Assembly: GCF_048773025.1 (NCBI RefSeq)
Contig: NC_133541.1
Coordinates: 157,758,201 to 157,822,200, forward strand
Direction of reading: 5' to 3'
DNA: 64,000 nucleotides
From: Camelus bactrianus
Lineage: Eukaryota; Chordata; Mammalia; Artiodactyla; Camelidae
Below, in pieces: positions 1 to 11,161 of the stretch. The notes below the pieces were generated by a model, which saw only the letters and a list, made by a program, of their open reading frames with translations, searched no databases and was not told the origin of the DNA. The translations under genes and the position numbers were made by a program. Each line of letters starts with the position of its first letter. The first letter of the stretch is position 1.

Positions 1-12
1 CTCAGTTCTGAG
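1..12. repeat. Short dyad at the monomer start (CTCAG-TT-CTGAG)
   Basis: The first 12 bases of the monomer form a perfect 5-bp inverted repeat around a TT spacer. It is present in nearly every copy. Exceptions seen are 10190, where it begins GTCAG, and 40785, 41033, 42525 and 42773, where it begins CTCTG, which breaks one arm. The first of several inverted repeats in the monomer; any protein-binding role is inference. Confidence 0.75.
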
Positions 13-24
13 AGATAAGTGTGT

Positions 25-42
25 GTGAAAGCCGTCTTTCAC
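25..42. repeat. 7-bp hairpin-type dyad, perfect only in A1 monomers
   Basis: GTGAAAG at 25-31 and CTTTCAC at 36-42 are exact reverse complements separated by CCGT. In A1 monomers the stem is perfect. Most other classes read CCTTCAC in the right arm, leaving one mismatched pair, and D* copies also change the loop from CCGT to CCAT. The dyad could extrude as a cruciform or fold in a transcript; that is inference. Confidence 0.75.
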
Positions 43-94
43 CTAGCTATTTGGGAAAACAAAGTATCTTTTCAGTTCCAAACTCCATTCCATA

Positions 95-104
95 CATATA
101 TATG
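95..104. repeat. TA-rich palindrome CATATATATG
   Basis: A perfect 10-bp palindrome lies at 95-104 of this copy and in classes A, C, E, G and H. Classes B and D have CATTTATATTGG here instead, one base shorter, which destroys the palindrome and accounts for their 248-bp length. Domain I F at 7456 has CACATATATGG. This is the most variable segment between classes, so it also serves as the main class marker. Confidence 0.75.
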
Positions 105-124
105 GGGAGTTACTAGCTCCAACA

Positions 125-160
125 CGGTTTTACAGTGAAAACTGCAGGAACTTCAAACCG
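125..160. repeat. Nested inverted repeat in the conserved monomer core
   Basis: An outer stem CGGTTT (125-130) pairs with AAACCG (155-160) across 24 bases. Inside it CAGT (133-136) pairs with ACTG (141-144) around GAAA, which would be a GNRA-type tetraloop in RNA. GTTTT (127-131) and AAAAC (138-142) offer a competing stem. The stretch from about 112 to 157 is almost unchanged in all classes, while the flanks vary. Class D replaces AAACCGG with AAATAGG, losing the outer stem but keeping the inner hairpin. Most H copies change CAGT to CCGT. Short dyads of this type are a known feature of many vertebrate centromeric satellites; a role here is inferred. Confidence 0.72.
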
Positions 161-249
161 GCACTAGGAAACAGAATGAGAAAGCAGAGAAAAAGTGTCT
201 CCTGCAACCCGTTCCCTTGGTGCTAGATGAACGAACGTCTCTGTACACG

Positions 250-2237
250 CTCAGTTCTGAGAGATAATTGTGTGTGAAAACCGTCCTTCACCTAGCTTGT
301 TGGGAACACAAAGTTTCTTTTCAGTTGCAAACTCCATTCCATACATTTATATTGGAGGTACTAGCTCCAACTCGGTTTTACAGTGAAAACTGCAGGAACT
401 TCAAACCGGCACTAGGAAACAGACTGAGATAGCAGAGAAAAAGTGTCTCCTGCAACCCGTTCCCTTGGTGCTAGATGAACGAACGTCTCTGTACACGCTC
501 AGTTCTGAGAGATAAGTGTGTGTGAAAGCCGTCCTTCACCTAGCTTGTTGGGAACACAAAGTTTCTTTTCAGTTGCAAACTCCATTCCATTCATATATAT
601 GGGGAGGTACTAGCTCCAACTCGGTTTTACAGTGAAAACTGCAGGAACTTCAAACCGGCACTAGGAAACAGACTGAGAAAGCAGAGAAAATGTGTCTCCT
701 GCAACCCGTTCCCTTGGTGCTAGATGAACGAACGTCTCTGTACACGCTCAGTTCTGAGAGATAATTGTGTGTGAAAGCCGTCCTTCACCTAGCTTGTTGG
801 GAACACAAAGTTTCTTTTCAGTTGCAAACTCCATTCCATACATTTATACTGGAGGTACTAGCTCCAACTCGGTTTTACAGTGAAAACTGCAGGAACTTCA
901 AATAGGCACTAGGAAACAGACTGGGAAACCAGAGTAAAAGTTTCTCCTGCAACCCGTTCCCTTGGTGCTAGATGAACGAACGTCTCTCCACTTGCTCAGT
1001 TCTGAGAGATAATTGTGTGTGAAAGCCGTCCTTCACCTAGCTTGTTGGGAACACAAAGTTTCTTTTCAGTAGCAAACTCCACTTCATACATATATATGGG
1101 GACGTACTAGCTCCAACTCGGTTTTACAGTGAAAACTGCAGGAACTTCAAACCGGCACTAGGAAACAGACTGAGATAGCAGAGAAAAAGTGTCTCCTGCA
1201 ACCCGTTCCCTTGGTGCTAGATGAACGAACGTCTCTGTACACGCTCAGTTCTGAGAGATAATTGTGTGTGAAAACCGTCCTTCACCTAGCTTGTTGGGAA
1301 CACAAAGTTTCTTTTCAGTTGCAAACTCCATTCCATACATTTATATTGGAGGTACTAGCTCCAACTCGGTTTTACAGTGAAAACTGCAGGAACTTCAAAC
1401 CGGCACTAGGAAACAGACTGAGATAGCAGAGAAAAAGTGTCTCCTGCAACCCGTTCCCTTGGTGCTAGATGAACGAACGTCTCTGTACACGCTCAGTTCT
1501 GAGAGATAAGTGTGTGTGAAAGCCGTCCTTCACCTAGCTTGTTGGGAACACAAAGTTTCTTTTCAGTTGCAAACTCCATTCCATTCATATATATGGGGAG
1601 GTACTAGCTCCAACACGGTTTTACAGTGAAAACTGCAGGAACTTCAAACCGGCACTAGGAAACAGACTGAGAAAGCAGAGAAAAAGTGTCTCCTGCAACC
1701 CGTTCCCTTGGTGCTAGATGAACGAACGTCTCTGTACACGCTCAGTTCTGAGAGATAATTTTGTGTGAAAGCCGTCCTTCACCTAGCTTGTTGGGAACAC
1801 AAAGTTTCTTTTCAGTTGCAAACTCCATTCCATACATTTATATTGGAGGTACTAGCTCCAACTCGGTTTTACAGTGAAAACTGCAGGAACTTCAAATAGG
1901 CACTAGGAAACAGACTGGGAAACCAGAGTAAAAGTTTCTCCTGCAACCCGTTCCCTTGGTGCTAGATGAACGAACGTCTCTCCACTTGCTCAGTTCTGAG
2001 AGATAATTGTGTGTGAAAGCCGTCCTTCACCTAGCTTGTTGGGAACACAAAGTTTCTTTTCAGTAGCAAACTCCACTTCATACATATATATGGGGACGTA
2101 CTAGCTCCAACTCGGTTTTACAGTGAAAACTGCAGGAACTTCAAACCGGCACTAGGAAACAGAATGAGAAAGCAGAGAAAAAGTGTCTCCTGCAACCCGT
2201 TCCCTTGGTGCTAGATGAACGAACGTCTCTGTACACG
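250..2237 (+). repeat. Tandem B-C-D-E tetramer, two copies of 994 bp
   Basis: B-C-D-E occupies 250-1243 and again 1244-2237. The next unit, 2238-3479, has an extra B after the first. The B of each of the first two copies carries GTGAAAACC. Differences seen between the two copies include TTTATACT versus TTTATATT in D, CTCGG versus CACGG in C, and CTGAGATAG versus AATGAGAAAG in the E tail. Confidence 0.8.
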
Positions 2238-4722
2238 CTCAGTTCTGAGAGATAATTGTGTGTGAAAGCCGTCCTTCACCTAGCTTGTTGGGAACACAAA
2301 GTTTCTTTTCAGTTGCAAACTCCATTCCATACATTTATATTGGAGGTACTAGCTCCAACTCGGTTTTACAGTGAAAACTGCAGGAACTTCAAACCGGCAC
2401 TAGGAAACAGACTGAGATAGCAGAGAAAAAGTGTCTCCTGCAACCCGTTCCCTTGGTGCTAGATGAACGAACGTCTCTGTACACGCTCAGTTCTGAGAGA
2501 TAATTTTGTGTGAAAGCCGTCCTTCACCTAGCTTGTTGGGAACACAAAGTTTCTTTTCAGTTGCAAACTCCATTCCATACATTTATATTGGAGGTACTAG
2601 CTCCAACTCGGTTTTACAGTGAAAACTGCAGGAACTTCAAACCGGCACTAGGAAACAGACTGAGATAGCAGAGAAAAAGTGTCTCCTGCAACCCGTTCCC
2701 TTGGTGCTAGATGAACGAACGTCTCTGTACACGCTCAGTTCTGAGAGATAAGTGTGTGTGAAAGCCGTCCTTCACCTAGCTTGTTGGGAACACAAAGTTT
2801 CTTTTCAGTTGCAAACTCCATTCCATTCATATATATGGGGAGGTACTAGCTCCAACACGGTTTTACAGTGAAAACTGCAGGAACTTCAAACCGGCACTAG
2901 GAAACAGACTGAGAAAGCAGAGAAAAAGTGTCTCCTGCAACCCGTTCCCTTGGTGCTAGATGAACGAACGTCTCTGTACACGCTCAGTTCTGAGAGATAA
3001 TTTTGTGTGAAAGCCGTCCTTCACCTAGCTTGTTGGGAACACAAAGTTTCTTTTCAGTTGCAAACTCCATTCCATACATTTATATTGGAGGTACTAGCTC
3101 CAACTCGGTTTTACAGTGAAAACTGCAGGAACTTCAAATAGGCACTAGGAAACAGACTGGGAAACCAGAGTAAAAGTTTCTCCTGCAACCCGTTCCCTTG
3201 GTGCTAGATGAACGAACGTCTCTCCACTTGCTCAGTTCTGAGAGATAATTGTGTGTGAAAGCCGTCCTTCACCTAGCTTGTTGGGAACACAAAGTTTCTT
3301 TTCAGTAGCAAACTCCACTTCATACATATATATGGGGACGTACTAGCTCCAACTCGGTTTTACAGTGAAAACTGCAGGAACTTCAAACCGGCACTAGGAA
3401 ACAGAATGAGAAAGCAGAGAAAAAGTGTCTCCTGCAACACGTTCCCTTGGTGATAGATGAACGAACGTCTCTGTACACGCTCAGTTCTGAGAGATAATTG
3501 TGTGTGAAAGCCGTCCTTCACCTAGCTTGTTGGGAACACAAAGTTTCTTTTCAGTTGCAAACTCCATTCCATACATTTATATTGGAGGTACTAGCTCCAA
3601 CTCGGTTTTACAGTGAAAACTGCAGGAACTTCAAACCGGCACTAGGAAACAGACTGAGATAGCAGAGAAAAAGTGTCTCCTGCAACCCGTTCCCTTGGTG
3701 CTAGATGAACGAACGTCTCTGTACACGCTCAGTTCTGAGAGATAAGTGTGTGTGAAAGCCGTCCTTCACCTAGCTTGTTGGGAACACAAAGTTTCTTTTC
3801 AGTTGCAAACTCCATTCCATTCATATATATGGGGAGGTACTAGCTCCAACTCGGTTTTACAGTGAAAACTGCAGGAACTTCAAACCGGCACTAGGAAACA
3901 GACTGAGAAAGCAGAGAAAAAGTGTCTCCTGCAACCCGTTCCCTTGGTGCTAGATGAACGAACGTCTCTGTACACGCTCAGTTCTGAGAGATAATTGTGT
4001 GTGAAAGCCGTCCTTCACCTAGCTTGTTGGGAACACAAAGTTTCTTTTCAGTTGCAAACTCCATTCCATACATTTATATTGGAGGTACTAGCTCCAACTC
4101 GGTTTTACAGTGAAAACTGCAGGAACTTCAAATAGGCACTAGGAAACAGACTGGGAAACCAGAGTAAAAGTTTCTCCTGCAACCCGTTCCCTTGGTGCTA
4201 GATGAACGAACGTCGCTGTACATGCTCAGTTCTGAGAGATAAGTGTGTGTGAAAGCCGTCCTTCACCTAGCTATTTGGGAAAACAAAGTATCTTTTCAGT
4301 TCCAAACTCCATTCCATACATATATATGGGGAGTTACTAGCTCCAACTCGGTTTTACAGTGAAAACTGCAGGAACTTCAAACCGGCACTAGGAAACAGAC
4401 TGAGATAGCAGAGAAAAAGTGTCTCCTGCAACCCGTTCCCTTGGTGCTAGATGAACGAACGTCTCTGTACACGCTCAGTTCTGAGAGATAATTGTGTGTG
4501 AAAGCCGTCCTTCACCTAGCTTGTTGGGAACACAAAGTTTCTTTTCAGTAGCAAACTCCACTTCATACATATATATGGGGAGGTACTAGCTCCAACTCGG
4601 TTTTACAGTGAAAACTGCAGGAACTTCAAACCGGCACTAGGAAACAGAATGAGAAAGCAGAGAAAAAGTGTCTCCTGCAACCCGTTCCCTTGGTGCTAGA
4701 TGAACGAACGTCTCTGTACACG

Positions 4723-4970
4723 CTCAGTTCTGAGAGATAATTGTGTGTGAAAGCCGTCCTTCACCTAGCTTGTTGGGAACACAAAGTTTCTTTTCAGTTG
4801 CAAACTCCATTCCATACATTTATATTGGAGGTACTAGCTCCAACTCGGTTTTACAGTGAAAACTGCAGGAACTTCAAACCGGCACTAGGAAACAGACTGA
4901 GATAGCAGAGAAAAAGTGTCTCCTGCAACCCGTTCCCTTGGTGCTAGATGAACGAACGTCTCTGTACACG
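4723..4970 (+). repeat. Class B satellite monomer, reference copy
   Basis: This 248-bp copy carries ATAATTGTG, GCTTGTTGGG, AGTTGCAAAC, CATTTATATTGGAGG, AAACCGG and CTGAGATAG, ending GTACACG. It differs from class D only in its 3' half. B is common in domain I (250, 1244, 2238, 3480, 6214, 9196, 12428, 13671, 17151) and is rarer later, where two lineages persist: one with GGAGGTTCTAG (22626, 26108, 30835, 44267) that ends CCATTG and is 247 bp, and one with CACTTAGC (25113, 28595, 33322, 36558). Copies at 40538 and 42278 have an E-like AGTAGC in place of AGTTGC. Confidence 0.88.
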
Positions 4971-5219
4971 CTCAGTTCTGAGAGATAAGTGTGTGTGAAA
5001 GCCGTCCTTCACCTAGCTTGTTGGGAACACAAAGTTTCTTTTCAGTTGCAAACTCCATTCCATTCATATATATGGGGAGGTACTAGCTCCAACTCGGTTT
5101 TACAGTGAAAACTGCAGGAACTTCAAACCGGCACTAGGAAACAGACTGAGAAAGCAGAGAAAAAGTGTCTCCTGCAACCCGTTCCCTTGGTGCTAGATGA
5201 ACGAACGTCTCTGTACACG
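4971..5219 (+). repeat. Class C satellite monomer, reference copy
   Basis: This 249-bp copy has ATAAGTGTG, GCTTGTTGGG, AGTTGCAAAC, CATTCCATTCATATATATGG and CTGAGAAAG. In domain I it follows B and precedes D (498, 1492, 2734, 3728, 4971, 6462, 9444, 12676, 13919). In the right half most C copies have ATAATTGTG at the head. One sublineage there carries GGGAATACAAAG with GATAG and GAATAAG (25361, 28843, 33570, 36806, 48745, 53226, 55964, 60695, 61442); three of these (48745, 60695, 61442) also have ATATGCGGAGG. Confidence 0.88.
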
Positions 5220-6710
5220 CTCAGTTCTGAGAGATAATTGTGTGTGAAAGCCGTCCTTCACCTAGCTTGTTGGGAACACAAAGTTTCTTTTCAGTTGCAA
5301 ACTCCATTCCATACATTTATATTGGAGGTACTAGCTCCAACTCGGTTTTACAGTGAAAACTGCAGGAACTTCAAATAGGCACTAGGAAACAGACTGGGAA
5401 ACCAGAGTAAAAGTTTCTCCTGCAACCCGTTCCCTTGGTGCTAGATGAACGAACGTCTCTCCACTTGCTCAGTTCTGAGAGATAATTGTGTGTGAAAGCC
5501 GTCCTTCACCTAGCTAGTTGGGAACACAACGTTTCTTTTCAGTAGCAAACTCCACTTCATACATATATATGGGGAGGTACTAGCTCCAACTCGGTTTTAC
5601 AGTGAAAACTGCAGGAACTTCAAACCGGCACTAGGAAACAGAATGAGAAAGCAGAGAAAAAGTGTCTCCTGCAACCCGTTCCCTTGGTGCTAGATGAACG
5701 AACGTCTCTGTACACGCTCAGTTCTGAGAGATAATTTTGTGTGAAAGCCGTCCTTCACCTAGCTTGTTGGGAACACAAAGTTTCTTTTCAGTTGCAAACT
5801 CCATTCCATACATTTATATTGGAGGTAGTAGCTCCAACTCGGTTTTACAGTGAAAACTGCAGGAACTTCAAATAGGCACTAGGAAACAGACTGGGAAACC
5901 AGAGTAAAAGTTTCTCCTGCAACCCGTTCCCTTGGTGCTAGATGAACGAACGTCTCTGTACATGCTCAGTTCTGAGAGATAAGTGTGTGTGAAAGCCGTC
6001 TTTCACCTAGCTATTTGGGAAAACAAAGTATCTTTTCAGTTCCAAACTCCATTCCATACATATATATGGGGAGTTACTAGCTCCAACACGGTTTTACAGT
6101 GAAAACTGCAGGAACTTCAAACCGGCACTAGGAAACAGAATGAGAAAGCAGAGAAAAAGTGTCTCCTGCAACCCGTTCCCTTGGTGCTAGATGAACGAAC
6201 GTCTCTGTACACGCTCAGTTCTGAGAGATAATTGTGTGTGAAAACCGTCCTTCACCTAGCTTGTTGGGAACACAAAGTTTCTTTTCAGTTGCAAACTCCA
6301 TTCCATACATTTATATTGGAGGTACTAGCTCCAACTCGGTTTTACAGTGAAAACTGCAGGAACTTCAAACCGGCACTAGGAAACAGACTGAGATAGCAGA
6401 GAAAAAGTGTCTCCTGCAACCCGTTCCCTTGGTGCTAGATGAACGAACGTCTCTGTACACGCTCAGTTCTGAGAGATAAGTGTGTGTGAAAGCCGTCCTT
6501 CACCTAGCTTGTTGGGAACACAAAGTTTCTTTTCAGTTGCAAACTCCATTCCATTCATATATATGGGGAGGTACTAGCTCCAACTCGGTTTTACAGTGAA
6601 AACTGCAGGAACTTCAAACCGGCACTAGGAAACAGACTGAGAAAGCAGAGAAAAAGTGTCTCCTGCAACCCGTTCCCTTGGTGCTAGATGAACGAACGTC
6701 TCTGTACACG

Positions 6711-6958
6711 CTCAGTTCTGAGAGATAATTGTGTGTGAAAGCCGTCCTTCACCTAGCTTGTTGGGAACACAAAGTTTCTTTTCAGTTGCAAACTCCATTC
6801 CATACATTTATATTGGAGGTACTAGCTCCAACTCGGTTTTACAGTGAAAACTGCAGGAACTTCAAATAGGCACTAGGAAACAGACTGGGAAACCAGAGTA
6901 AAAGTTTCTCCTGCAACCCGTTCCCTTGGTGCTAGATGAACGAACGTCTCTGTACATG
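6711..6958 (+). repeat. Class D satellite monomer, reference copy
   Basis: This 248-bp copy shares its 5' half with class B (AGTTGC, CATTTATATTGG) but has a distinctive 3' half: AAATAGGCACTAGG, CTGGGAAACCAGAG, TAAAAGTTTCTCC, ending GTACATG. It is the most divergent tail in the family. It occurs throughout domain I, usually after C or E; the last complete copy is 17897-18144. Further right the D tail survives only on E heads (D* and E/D hybrids). The AAATAGG change removes the CpG and the outer dyad stem of the core. Confidence 0.88.
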
Positions 6959-7681
6959 CTCAGTTCTGAGAGATAAGTGTGTGTGAAAGCCGTCCTTCAC
7001 CTAGCTATTTGGGAAAACAAAGTATCTTTTCAGTTCCAAACTCCATTCCATACATATATATGGGGAGTTACTAGCTCCAACTCGGTTTTACAGTGAAAAC
7101 TGCAGGAACTTCAAACCGGCACTGGGAAACAGACTGAGATAGCAGAGAAAAAGTGTCTCCTGCAACCCGTTCCCTTGGTGCTAGATGAACGAACGTCTCT
7201 CCATTGCTCAGTTCTGAGAGATAATTGTGTGTGAAAGCCGTCCTTCACCTAGCTTGTTGGGAACACAAAGTTTCTTTTCAGTAGCAAACTCCACTTCATA
7301 CATATATATGGGGAGGTACTAGCTCCAACTCGGTTTTACAGTGAAAACTGCAGGAACTTCAAACCGGCACTAGGAAACAGAATGAGAAAGCAGAGAAAAA
7401 GTGTCTCCTGCAACCCGTTCCCTTGGTGCTAGATGAACGAACGTCTCTGTACACGCTCAGTTCTGAGAGATAATTGTGTGTGAAAGCCGTCCTTCACCTA
7501 GCTTGTTGGGAACACAAAGTTTCTTTTCAGTTGCAAACTCCATTCCATTCACATATATGGGAAGGTACTAGCTCCAACTCGGTTTTACAGTGAAAACTGC
7601 AGGAACTTCAAACCGGCACTAGGAAACAGAATGAGAAAGCAGAGAAAAAGTGTCTCCTGCAACCCGTTCCCTTGGTGCTAG

Positions 7682-8696
7682 ATGAACGAACGTCTCTCCA
7701 ATTGCTCAGTTCTGAGAGATAATTGTGTGTGAAAGCCGTCCTTCACCTAGCTTGTTGGGAACACAAAGTTTCTTTTCAGTTGCAAACTCCATTCCATACA
7801 TTTATATTGGAGGTATTAGCTCCAACTCGGTTTTACAGTGAAAACTGCAGGAACTTCAAATAGGCACTAGGAAACAGACTGGGAAACCAGAGTAAAAGTT
7901 TCTCCTGCAACCCGTTCCCTTGGTGCTAGATGAACGAACGTCTCTCCACTTGCTCAGTTCTGAGAGATAAGTGTGTGTGAAAGCCGTCCTTCACCTAGCT
8001 TGTTGGGAACACAAAGTTTCTTTTCAGTTGCAAACTCCATTCCATTCATATATATGGGGAGGTACTAGCTCCAACTCGGTTTTACAGTGAAAACTGCAGG
8101 AACTTCAAACCGGCACTAGGAAACAGACTGAGAAAGCAGAGAAAATGTGTCTCCTGCAACCCGTTCCCTTGGTGCTAGATGAACGAACGTCTCTGTACAC
8201 GCTCAGTTCTGAGAGATAATTGTGTGTGAAAGCCGTCCTTCACCTAGCTTGTTGGGAACACAAAGTTTCTTTTCAGTTGCAAACTCCATTCCATACATTT
8301 ATATTGGAGGTACTAGCTCCAACTCGGTTTTACAGTGAAAACTGCAGGAACTTCAAATAGGCACTAGGAAACAGACTGGGAAACCAGAGTAAAAGTTTCT
8401 CCTGCAACCCGTTCCCTTGGTGCTAGATGAACGAACGTCTCTGTACATGCTCAGTTCTGAGAGATAATTGTGTGTGAAAGCCGTCCTTCACCTAGCTTGT
8501 TGGGAACACAAAGTTTCTTTTCAGTAGCAAACTCCACTTCATACATATATATGGGGAGGTACTAGCTCCAACTCGGTTTTACAGTGAAAACTGCAGGAAC
8601 TTCAAACCGGCACTAGGAAACAGAATGAGAAAGCAGAGAAAAAGTGTCTCCTGCAACCCGTTCCCTTGGTGCTAGATGAACGAACGTCTCTGTACA
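7682..8696 (+). repeat. Segment duplicated 3,480 bp downstream (copy 1)
   Basis: About 1,015 bases covering D-C-D-E match 11162-12176 at a constant offset of 3,480. Reading line by line I saw one difference, GAGAGAT here against GAGCGAT in copy 2. Shared private markers are CCAATTG at the left border and GGAGGTATTAGC in the first D. The match ends where copy 1 has GTACACG and copy 2 has GTACATG. Confidence 0.85.
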
Positions 8697-8946
8697 CGCT
8701 CAGTTCTGAGAGATAATTTTGTGTGAAAGCCGTCCTTCACCTAGCTTGTTGGGAACACAAAGTTTCTTTTCAGTTGCAAACTCCATTCCATACATTTATA
8801 TTGGAGGTACTAGCTCCAACTCGGTTTTACAGTGAAAACTGCAGGAACTTCAAATAGGCACTAGGAAACAGACTGGGAAACCAGAGTAAAAGTTTCTCCT
8901 GCAACCCGTTCCCTTGGTGCTAGATGAACGAACGTCTCTGTACATG

Positions 8947-10686
8947 CTCAGTTCTGAGAGATAAGTGTGTGTGAAAGCCGTCTTTCACCTAGCTATTTGG
9001 GAAAACAAAGTATCTTTTCAGTTCCAAACTCCATTCCATACATATATATGGGGAGTTACTAGCTCCAACACGGTTTTACAGTGAAAACTGCAGGAACTTC
9101 AAACCGGCACTAGGAAACAGAATGAGAAAGCAGAGAAAAAGTGTCTCCTGCAACCCGTTCCCTTGGTGCTAGATGAACGAACGTCTCTGTACACGCTCAG
9201 TTCTGAGAGATAATTGTGTGTGAAAGCCGTCCTTCACCTAGCTTGTTGGGAACACAAAGTTTCTTTTCAGTTGCAAACTCCATTCCATACATTTATATTG
9301 GAGGTACTAGCTCCAACTCGGTTTTACAGTGAAAACTGCAGGAACTTCAAACCGGCACTAGGAAACAGACTGAGATAGCAGAGAAAAAGTGTCTCCTGCA
9401 ACCCGTTCCCTTGGTGCTAGATGAACGAACGTCTCTGTACACGCTCAGTTCTGAGAGATAAGTGTGTGTGAAAGCCGTCCTTCACCTAGCTTGTTGGGAA
9501 CACAAAGTTTCTTTTCAGTTGCAAACTCCATTCCATTCATATATATGGGGAGGTACTAGCTCCAACTCGGTTTTACAGTGAAAACTGCAGGAACTTCAAA
9601 CCGGCACTAGGAAACAGACTGAGAAAGCAGAGAAAAAGTGTCTCCTGCAACCCGTTCCCTTGGTGCTAGATGAACGAACGTCTCTGTACACGCTCAGTTC
9701 TGAGAGATAATTGTGTGTGAAAGCCGTCCTTCACCTAGCTTGTTGGGAACACAAAGTTTCTTTTCAGTTGCAAACTCCATTCCATACATTTATATTGGAG
9801 GTACTAGCTCCAACTCGGTTTTACAGTGAAAACTGCAGGAACTTCAAATAGGCACTAGGAAACAGACTGGGAAACCAGAGTAAAAGTTTCTCCTGCAACC
9901 CGTTCCCTTGGTGCTAGATGAACGAACGTCTCTGTACATGCTCAGTTCTGAGAGATAAGTGTGTGTGAAAGCCGTCCTTCACCTAGCTATTTGGGAAAAC
10001 AAAGTATCTTTTCAGTTCCAAACTCCATTCCATACATATATATGGGGAGTTACTAGCTCCAACTCGGTTTTACAGTGAAAACTGCAGGAACTTCAAACCG
10101 GCACTAGGAAACAGACTGAGATAGCAGAGAAAAAGTGTCTCCTGCAACCCGTTCCCTTGGTGCTAGATGAACGAACGTCTCTGTACACGGTCAGTTCTGA
10201 GAGATAATTGTGTGTGAAAGCCGTCCTTCAAATAGCTTGTTGGGAACACAAAGTTTCTTTTCAGTAGCAAACTCCACTTCATACATATATATGGGGAGGT
10301 ACTAGCTCCAACTCGGTTTTACAGTGAAAACTGCAGGAACTTCAAACCGGCACTAGGAAACAGACTGAGAAAGCAGAGAAAAAGTGTCTCCTGCAACCCG
10401 TTCCCTTGGTGCTAGATGAACGAACGTCTCTGTACACGCTCAGTTCTGAGAGATAATTGTGTGTGAAAGCCGTCCTTCACCTAGCTTGTTGGGAACACAA
10501 AGTTTCTTTTCAGTTGCAAACTCCATTCCATACATTTATATTGGAGGTACTAGCTCCAACTCGGTTTTACAGTGAAAACTGCAGGAACTTCAAATAGGCA
10601 CTAGGAAACAGACTGGGAAACCAGAGTAAAAGTTTCTCCTGCAACCCGTTCCCTTGGTGCTAGATGAACGAACGTCTCTGTACATG
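8947..10686 (+). repeat. 7-mer HOR unit A-B-C-D-A-E-D (1,740 bp)
   Basis: Monomers start at 8947, 9196, 9444, 9693, 9941, 10190 and 10439. The same order occurs at 13422-15161, with the first A being of the A2 form there. Other domain I units look like shortened or expanded versions of it, for example 12179-13421 (A-B-C-D-A) and 15162-16404 (A-D-A-E-D). The E at 10190 is unusual in starting GTCAG and in having TTCAAATAGC. Confidence 0.78.
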
Positions 10687-11161
10687 CTCAGTTCTGAGAG
10701 GTAAGTGTGTGTGAAAGCCGTCTTTCACCTAGCTATTTGGGAAAACAAAGTATCTTTTCAGTTCCAAACTCCATTCCATACATATATATGGGGAGTTACT
10801 AGCTCCAACTCGGTTTTACAGTGAAAACTGCAGGAACTTCAAACCGGCACTAGGAAACAGACTGAGATAGCAGAGAAAAAGTGTCTCCTGCAACCCGTTC
10901 CCTTGGTGCTAGATGAACGAACGTCTCTGTACACGCTCAGTTCTGAGAGATAATTGTGTGTGAAAGCCGTCCTTCACCTAGCTTGTTGGGAACACAAAGT
11001 TTCTTTTCAGTAGCAAACTCCACTTCATACATATATATGGGGAGGTACTAGCTCCAACTCGGTTTTACAGTGAAAACTGCAGGAACTTCAAACCGGCACT
11101 AGGAAACAGACTGAGAAAGCAGAGAAAAAGTGTCTCCTGCAACCCGTTCCCTTGGTGCTAG

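Larger units (their letters stand above)
1..249 (+). repeat. Class A satellite monomer (subclass A1), reference copy
   Basis: This 249-bp copy defines class A: ATAAGTGTG near the start, GCTATTTGGGAAAACAAAG at 44-62, GTATC, GTTCCAAAC and GGGGAGTTAC. Subclass A1 also has GTCTTTCAC (34-42), CAACACGG and AATGAGAAAG; it recurs at 5965, 8947, 12179, 15162 and 16902. Subclass A2 has GTCCTTCAC, CAACTCGG and usually CTGAGATAG, for example 4225, 6959, 9941, 19141 and 20883. The copies at 10687 and 16405 mix the two: A1 at the head, A2 in the tail. In domain I class A usually follows a monomer ending GTACATG. From 19141 on it usually follows one ending GAATGAACG then CCACTTG, so its left neighbour changed along the array. 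Confidence 0.93.

Noticed and set aside
91-104. TATA-box-like CATATATATG as a promoter
   Set aside because: It is present in most monomers as part of the repeat and absent from B and D, and there is no gene downstream. A palindromic class marker is the simpler reading.
125-160. Hairpin as a transcription terminator or riboswitch
   Set aside because: The stem is short, no T-run follows it and no gene precedes it. It occurs once per monomer across the array, so a gene-regulatory role is not supported.
125-220. CENP-B box in the monomer
   Set aside because: CTTCAAACCGGC and the CCCGTT region were compared with the NTTCGNNNNANNCGGGN pattern on both strands. Essential positions do not match in any class read.
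1-249. Alpha satellite or another named primate satellite
   Set aside because: The period is 248-249 rather than 171 bp, and I saw none of the typical alpha-satellite segments. I could not place the family by memory.
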